From Stenopsyche tienmushanensis (lineage: Eukaryota; Arthropoda; Insecta; Trichoptera; Stenopsychidae), in NCBI GenBank assembly GCA_008973525.1, contig WACJ01000329.1, forward strand, positions 275,799 to 339,798: a stretch of DNA of 64,000 nt, read 5' to 3'. Both the position numbers and the translations under genes were made by a program. The notes under the pieces were generated by a model that saw only the letters and a list, made by a program, of their open reading frames with translations, searched no databases and was not told where the DNA came from. Shown here one piece after another: positions 1-11,701 of this stretch. The number at the start of each line of letters is the position of its first letter. Position 1 is the first letter of the stretch.

Positions 1-104
1 AACATCGTCGACCGGCCGGCAGCGGGTCCAACTCGCGGAAAATCGATAATGTCGTCGGCCCATCTCGCGAATATAATGTCGGAAAATGTCAAAGAAAAAC
101 TAAC

Positions 105-146
105 CTGCAGATGGATGGGGACTTTCTTCACGGGTGCCGACATCAT
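105..146 (-). CDS. candidate first coding exon of a gene running off the left edge
   Basis: On the - strand an ATG at 146 opens 14 codons (MMSAPVKKVPIHLQ) that end exactly at CTGCAG followed by a donor-like GTTAGT, with the intron starting at 104 and going left. The exon and the sequence around it are clearly GC-richer than the AT-rich bulk of the window, as expected for a 5' exon with UTR. The exon ends in phase 0. The protein is too short to assign to a family. The second ATG (143) could also be the start. This is an inference from codon content and one splice site only; the rest of the gene lies outside the window. Confidence 0.45.
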
Positions 147-430
147 GTCTGCCACGGGGGTTGAAATTTAATTGAAGAAATACGATAAGAACGCGATAAT
201 CGAGCCGAAAACTGCAATGACACGACCGAACCCGACGCCAGCAGTTCCCCTTCTGGCCAACACTCTTCTTGTGCGCCACCAATTGGAACAGTGCGCAGGA
301 GGATATCAATCTGCGCCCAACATAATCATACAAGAATACATCATCGAGCCATCTTATCTGAGCCTAAAAATCTCATCCTACTCGCGAATATCATCAATAA
401 CAAAATTGATCCATCGATACAAAATATTCA
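147..430 (-). other. GC-richer flank upstream of the candidate left-edge exon
   Basis: This stretch is markedly less AT-rich than what follows and lies directly upstream, on the - strand, of the start codon at 146, so it could be 5' UTR and promoter-proximal sequence. Short open frames exist on both strands (for example 172-459 + and 100-333 -), but they overlap each other and resemble nothing I recognise. No clear TATA or initiator was found. Confidence 0.25.
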
Positions 431-1180
431 AACTATGCGTATTTCATATAAAAGCATGACTTTATAAACGCATAATAATACTCGATTCTTCAAATCACCC
501 TAATTATTTAATTATGTTAGATCAATTGAGATCCTATGAAGAACAGATGGGGTTCTGGAAACTGGAGCACAGCCCGAAGCTCTACTTGTGCAAGGTCATT
601 ATATGCGAGTCTTTATAGAGTTGTGTTCCCAACTACATAATCTCTAGGACCATTAGTATAGATTGGTACTCGACCAGCAATACACTAACTGCGTCCTGCT
701 ACTCCACTTTTTCCGCGGAAAGACGCAGCCGATGAACAAAAATCGAATCATCCATAACCTCAGTTGATTTGGTACGTTTAAAAATTACTATTTAAACAAT
801 AGAAGCTTAATTATATTGCCAAATAATTATTGATAATAATGCAACCGACATTTTAATCCGTATTAAAATAATATTTTAACGTCAATACGAGCTTATGAAT
901 ATGCATGAAAATTGCTTCAATAAAATGCTCCATATTTAAAAAACGCAAACTCGCAAATTTAAATTACATAAGTTCATCATTCGACCGCTAGATGGCAACG
1001 CTTTATATTTACGAACACCGTTCAAAGCAACATGCGTTCAATATTATGGCGTGCTCGCGAATCTTCTCGCGACAAAAACGAATAATTTATTTATTAATAC
1101 AGTAGTATCAATTAATAACACAATAAAAATCAATAGAATAAATTTAAATTATAAATATAAAATAATACTAATATAGACAA
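431..1180. other. AT-rich stretch, nothing recognised
   Basis: Low-complexity AT-rich sequence without a credible open frame, terminal repeats or RNA-like structure that I could identify. Confidence 0.5.
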
Positions 1181-1264
1181 ATTAAAAAAATGAAAAGATA
1201 ATAGAATCGATGAAAATTAATGTATTTATGAGCTGTGAATTGTTTTGGCTTTTTAAAAATGAAG

Positions 1265-1480
1265 ATTTATTGAGTGCAAATTTTCGGGGTGGTTTCATCC
1301 CTGTTAGAAAAAGAAGAAGGCAAGGTTGGTATGCGCCTCGGGGTGTCCGGCGGCGGGAGGGAGTCCCCGCCAGAGTTGTCGGCAGCGGCCCCTCGCCATG
1401 CCCGCCCTGCATCTGCAGCCCGGCATACAGGTGGGCTCCCCCCCATCAACAAATCCACCCATTCTCACATCCAAATCGAT
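1265..1480. other. isolated GC-rich patch of unknown origin
   Basis: About 200 bp of very GC-rich sequence (runs such as CCGGCGGCGGGAGGGAGTCC) stand inside extremely AT-rich flanks. Several frames are open on both strands and read as Arg/Pro/Ser-rich low-complexity peptides, as expected of any GC-rich stretch, so no protein call is made. It might be the remnant of a retroelement 5' region, a retrocopy or a CpG-island-like regulatory patch. None of these can be decided from the sequence. Confidence 0.3.
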
Positions 1481-1519
1481 AACATTTCAACACCGTCCCA
1501 TACAAATACCATATTTTAA

Positions 1520-3300
1520 AAATATAAACATCCAACTTGATTGGCACACAGCAAAAGTTCCCATGCAAATTCATTTCATAATTTTTGAACCAAAATGTTT
1601 AATTATAGTGTTGCCATTTTGTAATAATTACGGTGGATTAGCAATTTTTTTTTTTAATATGGGAACTGTCAAATTGATTTGACATATCAACACGCATATA
1701 ATGCCTTTGTAATATTTAGTATAAATTCATTTAAAATGTGCCATTTTATAAATTTAATTTTCATTTGGTTCGTCGTAATGCCATCTATCTTGCGATGGTT
1801 TCATTACGAATCAAAACTGCGGTTTGAAAACTGTAATATACATAAATATGTCATGTGAATTATTTTATTTTCCATCAATTGTGATAAGATTTGAATGTAT
1901 CCATTATCGTTAGCACAAAATATACTTATATAAATATGTTATTTAAATTGGTGTTAAAATTAGTGTCACCACATTATTTTATAGATAAGATAAAATATGT
2001 TAATAGTTCATAATAATATCAATTTTTTTCCCGCCGGTAATAGTAAAAAATCTCTTCAATGAGTTAAATACAAACAATTTTTAGTTTGATTTAAATATAC
2101 AACAATTTTCCTTGCAATGTATTATCCAATTCAAACTTAATTAGATTTGTTTTCAATTTATCATTAATATAATTTTTACTATAGTAAAATGTAAGATGAA
2201 ACCAATTCAAGTAATACTATATGAGTGCTTTTATTTTAAACATAGCTAAAGCAAATTTCTACCAGCTGAATCATTTACATGTAATTTTATATAAAACAGT
2301 TTTGTACTAATATTGTTTAATGTTAAAGCTACTTTTTTACTATAATTATATATGAATTAAAGTTATCATTGTGTTATAGATTTAGATTTTATGACGACCT
2401 ATTTAGACTTTAATGTCTCTCATCTGCACCATGAAAATATACTCATACTATACTCATTGTTCTTAAATGAATCATCAATATAATGGACGTTAACATAAAT
2501 AATTGTAGTTTTATATAAAGATATAAGTATCTAAGGTTAAAATAAATTATAAATAAACATAGCTTATTTGTGAATTCAAGCAACGTCACAAACATTTATT
2601 TTCCATTTAAACATATACCAAAACTAGCTTTCGTTATTATAATTTATGCATAGATAAATTAAATATACTTCAACAGCATATTTTTCAATAGTTTTTTTTT
2701 AATCAACAAATTTTTGTAGGTAATACATTATTTATTCCTACATAAACAATTTAATATTTCAAAATTATGACTTTATGTCTTCAATATACTGTTATTGATT
2801 ACCTAATCTAACAAAATTTTGCAACGTTATATAAGTGTATATTATGATTTTATAGTTATTTTCATGCAATGGAAAATCCATAAGCTCTGAATATTTTAAC
2901 GTTAGCCATTGTTGAATGGAACTGAACTTCACTTTAACCTTGATACATATTCACATCTTTCGCTTTGGGCTATATTTAGAGCAATTCAATGCGGCATTAT
3001 AGTCAAACATTGCTGGTTTCTTACAAGTATCTGTGTGCATTTTTTGAAAGCGATTGAAAATGAGATAAACGAAAAGTCACTTTAAGCCATATTCATTATC
3101 TTGTTGTATTAAGAATGACATTGAAAATGTATAATGTAGACATTTTAAATGCAAATATGTTCTTATGGGTATAAATCTGATGTATCGTCGGGGATCGAAA
3201 AGTCGAGACTTGAATTAATATTTACATGCTCTCTTAACGTAGCAGACTACAGGCACAACACAAATATTCAAGATTTTGAGGGTCACATGTGTTTTATATT
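1520..3300. other. AT-rich stretch, nothing recognised
   Basis: Long AT-rich region with no open frame above background, no inverted-repeat element and no recognisable transposase relic. Confidence 0.5.
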
Positions 3301-3308
3301 TTTAAATA

Positions 3309-4091
3309 TTGAATAAACATTTGGATCAAACATTTTGTATTTGTGTTGCTGATATCTGCAACGGATCAATATTTTATGTAATTCAATATACATTCGTTTA
3401 TTTAGCCTGCGTGTCGATTGTCTTTTCTTTTACTGGTATCAGTTCATACCATATATATCTTATTTGGGATATACATATTAACTATTATGCATTCTGTCAA
3501 AATTGTTGTTCATTCATAAATGCGGATGTTCCACACGCTTTTTATAAAAATATTTATACCGTTCATATTCAGATGTGTAAATTTATTAGGTTTATTAAGT
3601 CTGTATGCATAGCTTTGGATGAATTTTACTGTTTGTATAAATCACAATGCAATCAGAAAGTTAACATGGGTGTTCATGGTTTGAATGCTATCGGGTCAAC
3701 TAATCCTTTCGCTGGACGGATGTTATATTCATAATTATTTTTGTGCGAGATTGTTTTAATTTGCCAAGTATATATCTCATAGTAAAATTTTTGTATCCAA
3801 TACATTTTTTATCACGAATTTATCCTTGAACTGATGGTGCTTGTATATTCATATTTTTGCCACCGTTACCCCATTTATTTCAGTAGTTTCTATCATTGGA
3901 CGATAGCCCATTATCTTTGCCAATATTTTATTAAACAAATATATCCAGTATGTTTTTATCCAACATATGGCGAATTTATTATATCAGATGAAAGAGAGAT
4001 AAGAGAAATATCTGTGATTGGCAACCTTTTAACAGCTGAGCATACCTGTTTTAGAGATAAGCAAGATAAAAAAAATTGTACAGTTTGTTGA
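3309..4091 (+). pseudogene. decayed coding-like region, Cys/Tyr/Phe-rich, unrecognised
   Basis: A 141-codon open stretch (3309-3734) is followed in the same frame, after two stop-containing interruptions, by an 85-codon stretch (3834-4091). In this base composition two long open stretches in register over nearly 800 bp are unlikely by chance, and no long frame opposes them on the - strand. The predicted peptide is rich in Cys, Tyr and Phe and contains the segment NMGVHGLNAIGSTNPFAG near the end of the first part. Between the two stretches another frame is open, so an extra frameshift is possible. The apparent start is TTG, so the true 5' end is probably missing. I do not recognise the family; a domesticated gene, a transposon gene or an old insertion from a DNA virus are all possible. 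Confidence 0.35.
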
Positions 4092-4438
4092 TGTGCAAAA
4101 TATTTTGTCAAAAAGAAAATACACGTGCGACCTTGAAAATTATTCGCAAGGTGCTATTAAAATTTCTCCCTGTTCCAGTGGAAAGCTCATCGAAAAGCTT
4201 GTGTAAGATATTGATCTATATTTTTAAAACTTTACTTATACCATATAGCATTTCTATGAATCATCAACATAGATAATGCTTTGTTTCAGGAATTAAGTAA
4301 TTATGGCATTTACTCAAATTTCTACTATTTCTTGATTCGTTATAATTTCTAAATGAAATGATATGGAAGGGAAGACCCACAAAAACGTTCTATAGAACAG
4401 CTTCAAAAATCTTCATGTTATCACATGAATCTTTGCAC

Positions 4439-4622
4439 GGGTCAGATGACCCGTTGCGGTAGTTAGGGCAGATTATACATGTATTTCTCGGTAAAAAAAA
4501 TTAACAAGAGAGGAGTAAATATTGAAATATATATTCAATGTATTTTTTAATAAAAGTAGCAAAGGCAAATGGCGATATGATGTTTTTTCAAGAAATTCTA
4601 TTTAAAATGGGTCATTTGACCC
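4439..4622. repeat. pair of 14-bp palindromes with shared tails
   Basis: GGGTCAGATGACCC (4439-4452) is followed by GTTGCGGTAG, and GGGTCATTTGACCC (4609-4622) by ATCGTGGTAG. The two boxes are in direct orientation about 170 bp apart. Each is self-complementary, and the shared tail makes chance unlikely. They may be the remains of a small transposon or a repeated protein-binding site. Confidence 0.4.
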
Positions 4623-4639
4623 ATCGTGGTAGATTCAAT

Positions 4640-5740
4640 GTTAATGTAATTAATTTTGTTTGAGGATTGATGTAAACAATGTATGCATGCTAGATATAAA
4701 TATGAACAATATAAAATAAGGTCGTTCCCATGGATGTACAGATTTTAATACAATTAAGCATCCTTTCGTTAGCTGATTGATACATAGAATAAAAATATGA
4801 ATTCAGTGCTCTTAAACTTTACAATCCATGATAACCACGAAAGATTTGTTCAAACAAAAATGTATTTTTCCTCAATAAACTGTTGTTAACGTCTATTTAA
4901 AGCCAAAGAAAGATCAGATATATCGTTCTTATACAAACTATTATAAGATAAACAAAGCGCTGCTCGAGTTTACATTGAAATTATGCGCCCGACGCCATTG
5001 CTGTATTGAAACCAATTTTATATTTATTTCTGATTTTTAATCTTCAGCTTTCAATAGCCATTAGACTCTTAAGGACTTTTCAAAGCATTAGAAATGAATT
5101 TAATCTAGATTTTCTAAAGCAAAAATTTGAGTGATCGAAATCTGTATTTATCATCAAGCTCGATCATAATGTTTATTCTGCTTTCTGTATTTAAATACCT
5201 GCCTTCTATCGTGTATCACAACTTATCGGTTCATATTTATTGATCGTTCTGATCTTATAACCCTTTGTTGAGCATGATGATAAACAAAATTTTCGCCTGT
5301 ACGGTTAGAGAGGTGTGTTTTTTTTAAATTAAAACGAGCGATTTGCTTTTAACGAGCGACCTTAATTTACGACATAATTGAGCCTCAACTCCTGCCCAAT
5401 GATCTGGAGTTAATCAAAGCCATTTTCACCAGTTTAAACCTTTTATAAATACAAAACGAAGTGAACATGCTCTATTTTTTAATACGAAATCTACCAAAGT
5501 TCTACTTTTTTATTGTATTTTAGTCACTAAGTCGTTGATAATAAAGTTTATATTCAGATCAGACTTAGACCAAAAAATAGTAGCATTTTCCTTGAAAATT
5601 ATTCGGAAAAATGAGCAGAATGAAATGGTCTTGAAAGAGCAAAAGCACCCAAAACTTTCACACACACGCAAGATCTTCCCAAAAATGAGCATACGCTGAT
5701 TAACAATTAAGAACGGCATTTGATTATGAAAAATCAATGT
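4640..5740. other. unassigned, nothing recognised
   Basis: No credible coding, RNA or element structure was found. The short - strand frame at 5510-5737 has no supporting features. Confidence 0.4.
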
Positions 5741-5744
5741 TAAA

Positions 5745-5862
5745 AATACACTTTAAAATATAGTACAGAAGGCAGCAACTGAATTTTTGCACCCATTTCT
5801 ACAAAGCTAATTTTTATTTCAGTCAATGTCGATACAATGTAAATCAGAAAAGTCATTTTTTT
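5745..5862. repeat. dispersed repeat, copy 1 (inverted relative to 35125-35255)
   Basis: About 110 bp here match the reverse complement of 35125-35255 closely, including the shared string GCACCCATTTCTA and, further on, TTTCAGTCA and TACAATGTAAATCAGAAAAG. The family is unknown. The copy is cut on its right side by the hAT-type element at 5879-6444. Confidence 0.55.
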
Positions 5863-5878
5863 TACAACATATTTTCAG

Positions 5879-6444
5879 CAGAGCCGTAACTAGGATATGA
5901 AGCGCCCGTGGCAAGTATCTACCTTAACCACCCTCCCCCTCAGATTATTTATTTTTTAAAGTTAACTAATACTATTATAATGTATGTTTTAAAATAATAT
6001 ACAAATATTGTGTAAAATAGTCCCAAAAGTACCCGACCTAATCTATAGATGGCGGTTACTGTTGTATGTAACTATGATAGAAAGTGTCTAGACGCTACGT
6101 CGATTCCGTGATCCTACAGATCATAGAAAATGGCAAAAAAAGCCCTAACAGAAGACGGAGTTTGGTTAGTATGCTCAATCGGTCCAATTTTCGGACCGCT
6201 GATACGACGAACGAGGGCCTCGCGATCGAATGCCATACCTGAACATAACGACAGCGAAGAAAAGAGATTAGACGACTTGGTGTATATTATAAAAACGGAC
6301 GGGTGGTTCATATAAAGTAAAATGGTTGAGTAAAATTAAAACCATGTGCTACTCTCGACCGGGTCGGTATTCTGCGTTTTGCACCCCAAGTCCAGTGGGG
6401 CTCGTGGCGGGCACCTGCTTTGCCACGCCCTTGTTACGGCCCTG
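5879..6444. mobile_element. non-autonomous hAT-type element, 566 bp
   Basis: The left end reads CAGAGCCGTAACTAGG and the right end, read inward on the other strand, CAGGGCCGTAACAAGG, giving imperfect terminal inverted repeats that start with CAG. The flanks ATTTTCAG (5871-5878) and ACTTTCAG (6445-6452) match at 7 of 8 positions, which fits an 8-bp target duplication typical of hAT elements. Inside there is no transposase. A 61-codon frame (6130-6315) has no similarity that I recognise and is open on both strands, so it is treated as chance. Assignment to hAT rests on the CAG start and the 8-bp duplication. Confidence 0.65.
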
Positions 6445-6454
6445 ACTTTCAGTC

Positions 6455-7710
6455 TTGAATGTCGCTGCCTCCCGTAATAATTGCATAATTAAATCAATCA
6501 ATAAATAATGCCAATTTAAATTGGTTACACAAGATCTGGCGAATCCTTATTTTATTAATTTTGTTAGATAGCATCCCTCTAATAGAGCACATTCATAAAT
6601 GGAAGCAATTTTGTTATATCAGATGGAGCATATGGTTGCCAGATCTGATAACCAAATGACTCTTGATCTTGGTCTTGACATACTTCCTTGCCTAAGTTTG
6701 CTGCTTCGTGTCGGTTGACCTATTTTTTTCTTCGTCTTTTATGCATTCAAACGCACATGGCGAAGGTGAATTTTTGATTTGAAGTGTAATTGGATCAGCT
6801 CGTTCTCATAACGCAAGGCATCTGTCTATGATTAAATCGAATTATATTCCACGTTTCCAATTCCACGTTGATTGCATTTGCCTTGTCTCTAACGTCTCTG
6901 TTGGCCGTCCCTGATCTTATTCCCTAAAGCTATTAAACACTTCTTCGCGTTAATAAAATTATTTATAGATTCTTCAGCGTTTATAAAGACCGAGGAAAAG
7001 CGTTCTTAGGTCTATGAGTTTTGCATTTGTTGCACGATTGTGGACTATGGCTTTTGGCCAATATTGATCGATAAACAACTAAAAGTTTTAAAATCTAGTC
7101 AAACTCCTTCCTTTACTGTGTATACAAAGATCTTCCATTGTATTAAAATCTTTGCAGCTGATCCTTCAGACGGCTTTTCATAAGTAATAACAATCTTCTT
7201 CTTAATGTGTTATATTTACCATTGAGCATAGATGACATTCAAAGTAAGGATAAAGTACATATTTTCATGTAGTGGTTTTCCACTTTTTTCAAATTAATCA
7301 CTCACAGATGGTCCTGACCTATTTTATTATCGTCTCGGTGTTTACATTTTCAGAAGCTTGAAATCAAGTTAAATTTGTATCCAGACGATCGATAGAAAAT
7401 ATGAATATTTGAACGGTTTGCCTTATTTATTGGTACGGTGGGGAAATTTCCATAATCTGAATTTGAACTCAATTCAAGAGTCCAGGAAGCAATCTATTAT
7501 GTCACGCTTATTACGCAAATTAATATTCATAAGACAGCTATGAACCATTTTGTATCTTTCCAGCATCTCTTCTTAATCTATTTTACATTAAATTGTGCTT
7601 TTTGACACTAAACGTGTTCAACAGATGCTCAATGTTTTTGTTGTGTGCGTAAACATTTGTAGAATATCGAATATGGGTATTAATGGCATGATGATATATT
7701 TCAAGCGTTT
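6455..7710. other. unassigned, nothing recognised
   Basis: Mixed-composition intergenic sequence without a credible open frame or terminal repeats. Confidence 0.4.
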
Positions 7711-7716
7711 TTCATA

Positions 7717-8165
7717 AAATCACTCAATAAGTTCTTAGGGTGACTAATAAAACAACTTTTAGGCAATATTCGACTATATTCATCCTTTAAAAGTGATACA
7801 TTCATTCCAACACTTCTCTAACATTTTGATGCCTTTTTTGTAGTATCATTGGTTTCAAAATAGGCTTCAGTTTTGGTAATCACTTCTTCAATGGAGCCAA
7901 ATCGCTTTCCTTTAAACATATTTTTAAATCTGCAAACAGGTAGTAATTGCTAGAAGCCAGATCCCAAGAATACGATGGACGAGGAATTCAAAGTGCAAAT
8001 CGTACCATTTTTCCATTGTTGTAATCGACTTGTGACTTGGTGCATTGTCTTGGTGAAAGAGCACTCTTTTCTAATTCGTTTTTTCGCAATTAAATCAAAC
8101 AAAGTGCCGTATAATTATTTTAGATGTGAAAAAGAATTGCTTCGAATGATTCAAGGAACATAACA
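7717..8165 (-). mobile_element. mariner relic, 3' end with terminal repeat
   Basis: The left end (7719-7735) matches the mariner terminal repeat also found at 42299, 43080-43105, 57328 and 57420 in this window (core CACTCAATAAGTTC). Read on the - strand, the adjoining sequence is the C-terminal third of a mariner DD34D transposase. It has the catalytic-region remnant where HQDNAPCH is expected, the degenerate run after PPYSxDLA, and GKRFGSIEEVITKTEAYFE, all interrupted by stops and frame changes. The N-terminal two thirds are missing. Inactive. Confidence 0.75.
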
Positions 8166-8169
8166 AATT

Positions 8170-11100
8170 ATATTAATTGGTTCTTGTTCTACAACTTGAT
8201 TCATGACGACCATTTGTTTCTTGGCACACAGTTGAAAATAGTATTTGCATTAAACTTGTAACATTCAAATAGAACAAACGTAGATTTTCTTCTACTGTTT
8301 GTATGTGTAATAAGAAATGCAAACACTGCAAAACTAGAGCCTCTTCAATATCTATTCATAGGGAAGATTTACATCCGTCTCGTCTATGTCATATGTTCAC
8401 TTCCTCGTACGCTCGATATTGAAGGCAGCAAGACCCTCCGAATTTCATTTGTGAAGGTAGCAATTTTGCTTTTTATGTCTTTAGGCATAAATTTGGAATG
8501 CTATTCGATCGAACGTTTTCCTCAAATACACAACAGACTTAATATTGGAAATTAGCGACTCATTGATGATCGATTTAAACCAAATTTGACGCTGGTATTA
8601 AATAATCGATATCATACAAAAACAAATTTGCTTATATTTATGATATTCATTACCCCTGAGCAAAGACTTTCAAGCACTCAAAACATCATCTCCGCCAAAG
8701 TTGTAAAAGTTTAATTTGTGCACTGAGGCGTAGTAGGCGGAATAATGTTTCCCATGATATTGATGAGCAGTCGTCCTTAACCGTTCCTTCGGATGCATAT
8801 TTTTCTAACAAAAAAATCTCATGATTCGCGATTTCTCGATGTTTATTATTTATGTATTCGGTAAATGTGATCCAATCGATCTCGATGATCTTAGAATGTG
8901 CGTCATTTCGGATTTAATCTATTCATTGTGTCTTTTTATACCACAGTTAATAGTGGAGTTCGACGATGGAATGACGTGTTTGCTCTGTTCGGTCGATATT
9001 ATTGGCATCAGCAATGTAGTGAAGTCATAAAATCATCATCGCAATTAACTTAATGAAGTCCAATGCAAGGTTTCGCCAACTGTCTGCTACTCATTTCCTT
9101 CAATCATTAATTTCCTCCCACAAATACAACATCACATCACACAAATTCGTGGTGCTGTCGAGGTTCCAATCGATGTGTTTTAATTGGATTTTTACACGAT
9201 TCTCGATTAAATCGTTTAATTTCCACCTTTATATTCCATCCGAATGCATCGCCATATGTACTGACTAAAACGTGTATTGTAGTGGGTTGTTTTGATTCTT
9301 TGGGGTTTCATCCTCGTCGACTACGATTTTCTTTTGTGGAGATTAAAATATTTGCTGCTTGAAGCCGAGTGCGTCACATAGCGATCCGACCTAAATGGTT
9401 GAGTACCACTTACATAAATATTTACTCAGATATTCATATGCTATGGCGCTTTTACAATTAGATAATTTCCTTCAGTCGGCTTTTGGCTTCATTCGCGAAT
9501 AGTCGAACATTGGTCGAGTTGTTCGTTTGTACTATCAATTTATTTTCGTACATGTTGTATTATCGTTAATCTGATTAGGCGTAGCTATGAAGTACCCATA
9601 TTCTATTTAGGTGCTCAACAAAAGGGGGAAAAATAAATTTGACGTTTTAAAACCTTGATAAGATCTACCATCAGATTTTGTTTATAGAATTGTTGTTAAT
9701 ATAAGCGCGTATTTGAAATTTGCTTAAACATGACGCAGATAAGAGACGAGATACATGATTTATATTTCGTATTTTAACGAGGGAAAATTTCATATTTCCT
9801 CCGTCGGAAAATTGCTTATTGATCCGCTACTTATTACGGAGACCCACTCTTCAAGATGGTCTCATAATGAAGAGATTCTTGTGAGCCTACCCAAGGCGAC
9901 CCTCTCTTATAAATCCTTTGTATAGAAGCTTTTTATAAATTTTGAATTAGCAGTTGTATAATATTATAAAAGCATTTATATTTCAATTCTTCAGCTTCAT
10001 TTGGCAAGCGAAATACAATAAAAAATCTGCCTAAAAGTGAGTGACGTTCTTCTTATTTTTCATATTTGAAATGACCGTAAATCGAGGATTGCAATATTTT
10101 ATAAATTGGATTCTACTGTTGCTGATTCTATTCGGTTAAAGTCATTCAAATAATTTAAAATTTATAACACCCGTTTCTCAAAATAATTGATTAATATCAA
10201 AGTTATTGTTTTCCATAGGAACGCTCATAAAATATTAAGTTGTATGTAAAACAAATTTTCACTGCTTTGCTAATGAGCCATTTCACACTATATTAATAGT
10301 ATTTCACTAATCAAGATAAATTTAAAGACATTAATACAGATTTTTGGGATATATCCCAAGGGGTCTATAATACCAAATTGTTTTTAGCAGTGTTATAAAG
10401 GCTTGCTTTCAATGATACGATATTATTTAAGATATAAAACTTCATAATTTTTATTATATATTTATTATGCGCTATATACAAAAACCACAATATTGTAAAC
10501 CACATTACATTGTAAAATATATATATATATTGAACAATATTATTTTTTTATGTCTTGATACATTATTTGTATATTACAGGTATTTTATTAGGGTCATGCT
10601 AGATTTTATTTTATAGGGGCCTTATTTCTTATCATTTATTATGTATAGGGGGAAAAAGAGTTCCGCACAAAGACTATTGACTATTGGGCTTATATCGACA
10701 GTATAAAACCTTTTCAGTATGTAATACTTTTTGATAATCAATGAAACCACATGGAAAATATTGATGGAATTGATAATAAAATATTGGCGAAGCTCTAATA
10801 AATAGTCACATGATTTTCTATGGAAATAGCAATAAATTCATTTTGATAATCGTATACCATCTATCGAATGAATGTATTTTTTATGTGCGAATGTCGAAAA
10901 AATAAAACTCATCCATTGTGGGAATAAAGCGATCGTTGAACGCCCGAAATTACGGTATTCAATTTGTCAGGATATAATTAAGTCGACACGGGGTGGCACG
11001 AGGGAGTGGCTCTCTTTTATTTATTCCAATCTTGCAAAAACATTCAGCAAAATTGATTAAATCCAAAAGATAAGGGCTCATCCCGTTCGACGATCAATTG

Positions 11101-11695
11101 AATACAAATTTACATGTCGCAATTGAGTCTTTGTTAACGTTGTCGAGCGATGGACTTATCCTGGATTATGTGATTAGCTTGGAATATTTTTAAATGGATC
11201 ATGGATACTAGTCGTTTGTGGAATTGTAGTGCAAGGCACAAACTATATAAATCGGATCCTGTTAGTTGATATTGGGTGGCCTTTGAGCTCGGTTGTGTTC
11301 TTCAAAGCTACGCTTATATTATTTTAAATAGTGTATTGTAAATTTATTATTTATAGTCCGTGAATAAGCTATCAATCGATCCATTGAAATAACTAGAAGA
11401 ATAAAAATAATGAAATAGTGGATTTAAGACAAATTTTGAACAAGAGACCGACATCATGTGCTTCGACGGATATTTTGTAAGTATCAATTATACTGTATTT
11501 TCTTCATTACTCATCACATATGTGGCCTATAGCAATATTCCAAGCCACAAGCTTGTTTTTATTGCTTTCATTCTACATGATATAATTGTTCTTCATTGCC
11601 ACCTAGTATTATTAGGGTGGTGAATAAGCTCTCAGCTCACAGCAACAGTCACATCTTTCCCAGTATTTTCTGCTCTTTTTTATAAAAAAAGAATT
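8170..11695. other. mostly unassigned stretch
   Basis: I see no reliable gene in these 3.5 kb. A segment at 8366-8450 weakly resembles the shared segment at 48400-48620 and 60050-60270 (ACTTCCTCGT and the following positions). Two adjacent + frames at 8821-9030 and 9053-9268 are slightly GC-richer but have no start context, splice pattern or family resemblance. A TATA-like ACTATATAAATCGG at about 11244 could be a core promoter, but no gene follows it. Confidence 0.35.
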
Positions 11696-11701
11696 TTTAT
11701 A

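Noticed and set aside
172..459. 95-codon + strand frame at the left edge
   Set aside because: It starts inside the GC-rich flank, overlaps a - strand frame and has no motif or splice support.
1182..1682. Four overlapping frames on both strands over the GC-rich patch
   Set aside because: They are open because the patch is GC-rich and stop codons are rare there; the peptides are Arg/Pro/Ser low-complexity.
6114..6315. Opposing 61- and 65-codon frames
   Set aside because: Both lie within the non-autonomous hAT-type element and mirror each other; neither resembles transposase.
7975..8163. 62-codon + frame
   Set aside because: It is the antisense shadow of the mariner relic, whose - strand translation carries the family motifs.
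11230..11290. TATA-like ACTATATAAATCGG with possible initiator
   Set aside because: No gene follows on the + strand, and TATAAA-like strings are expected by chance in sequence this AT-rich.
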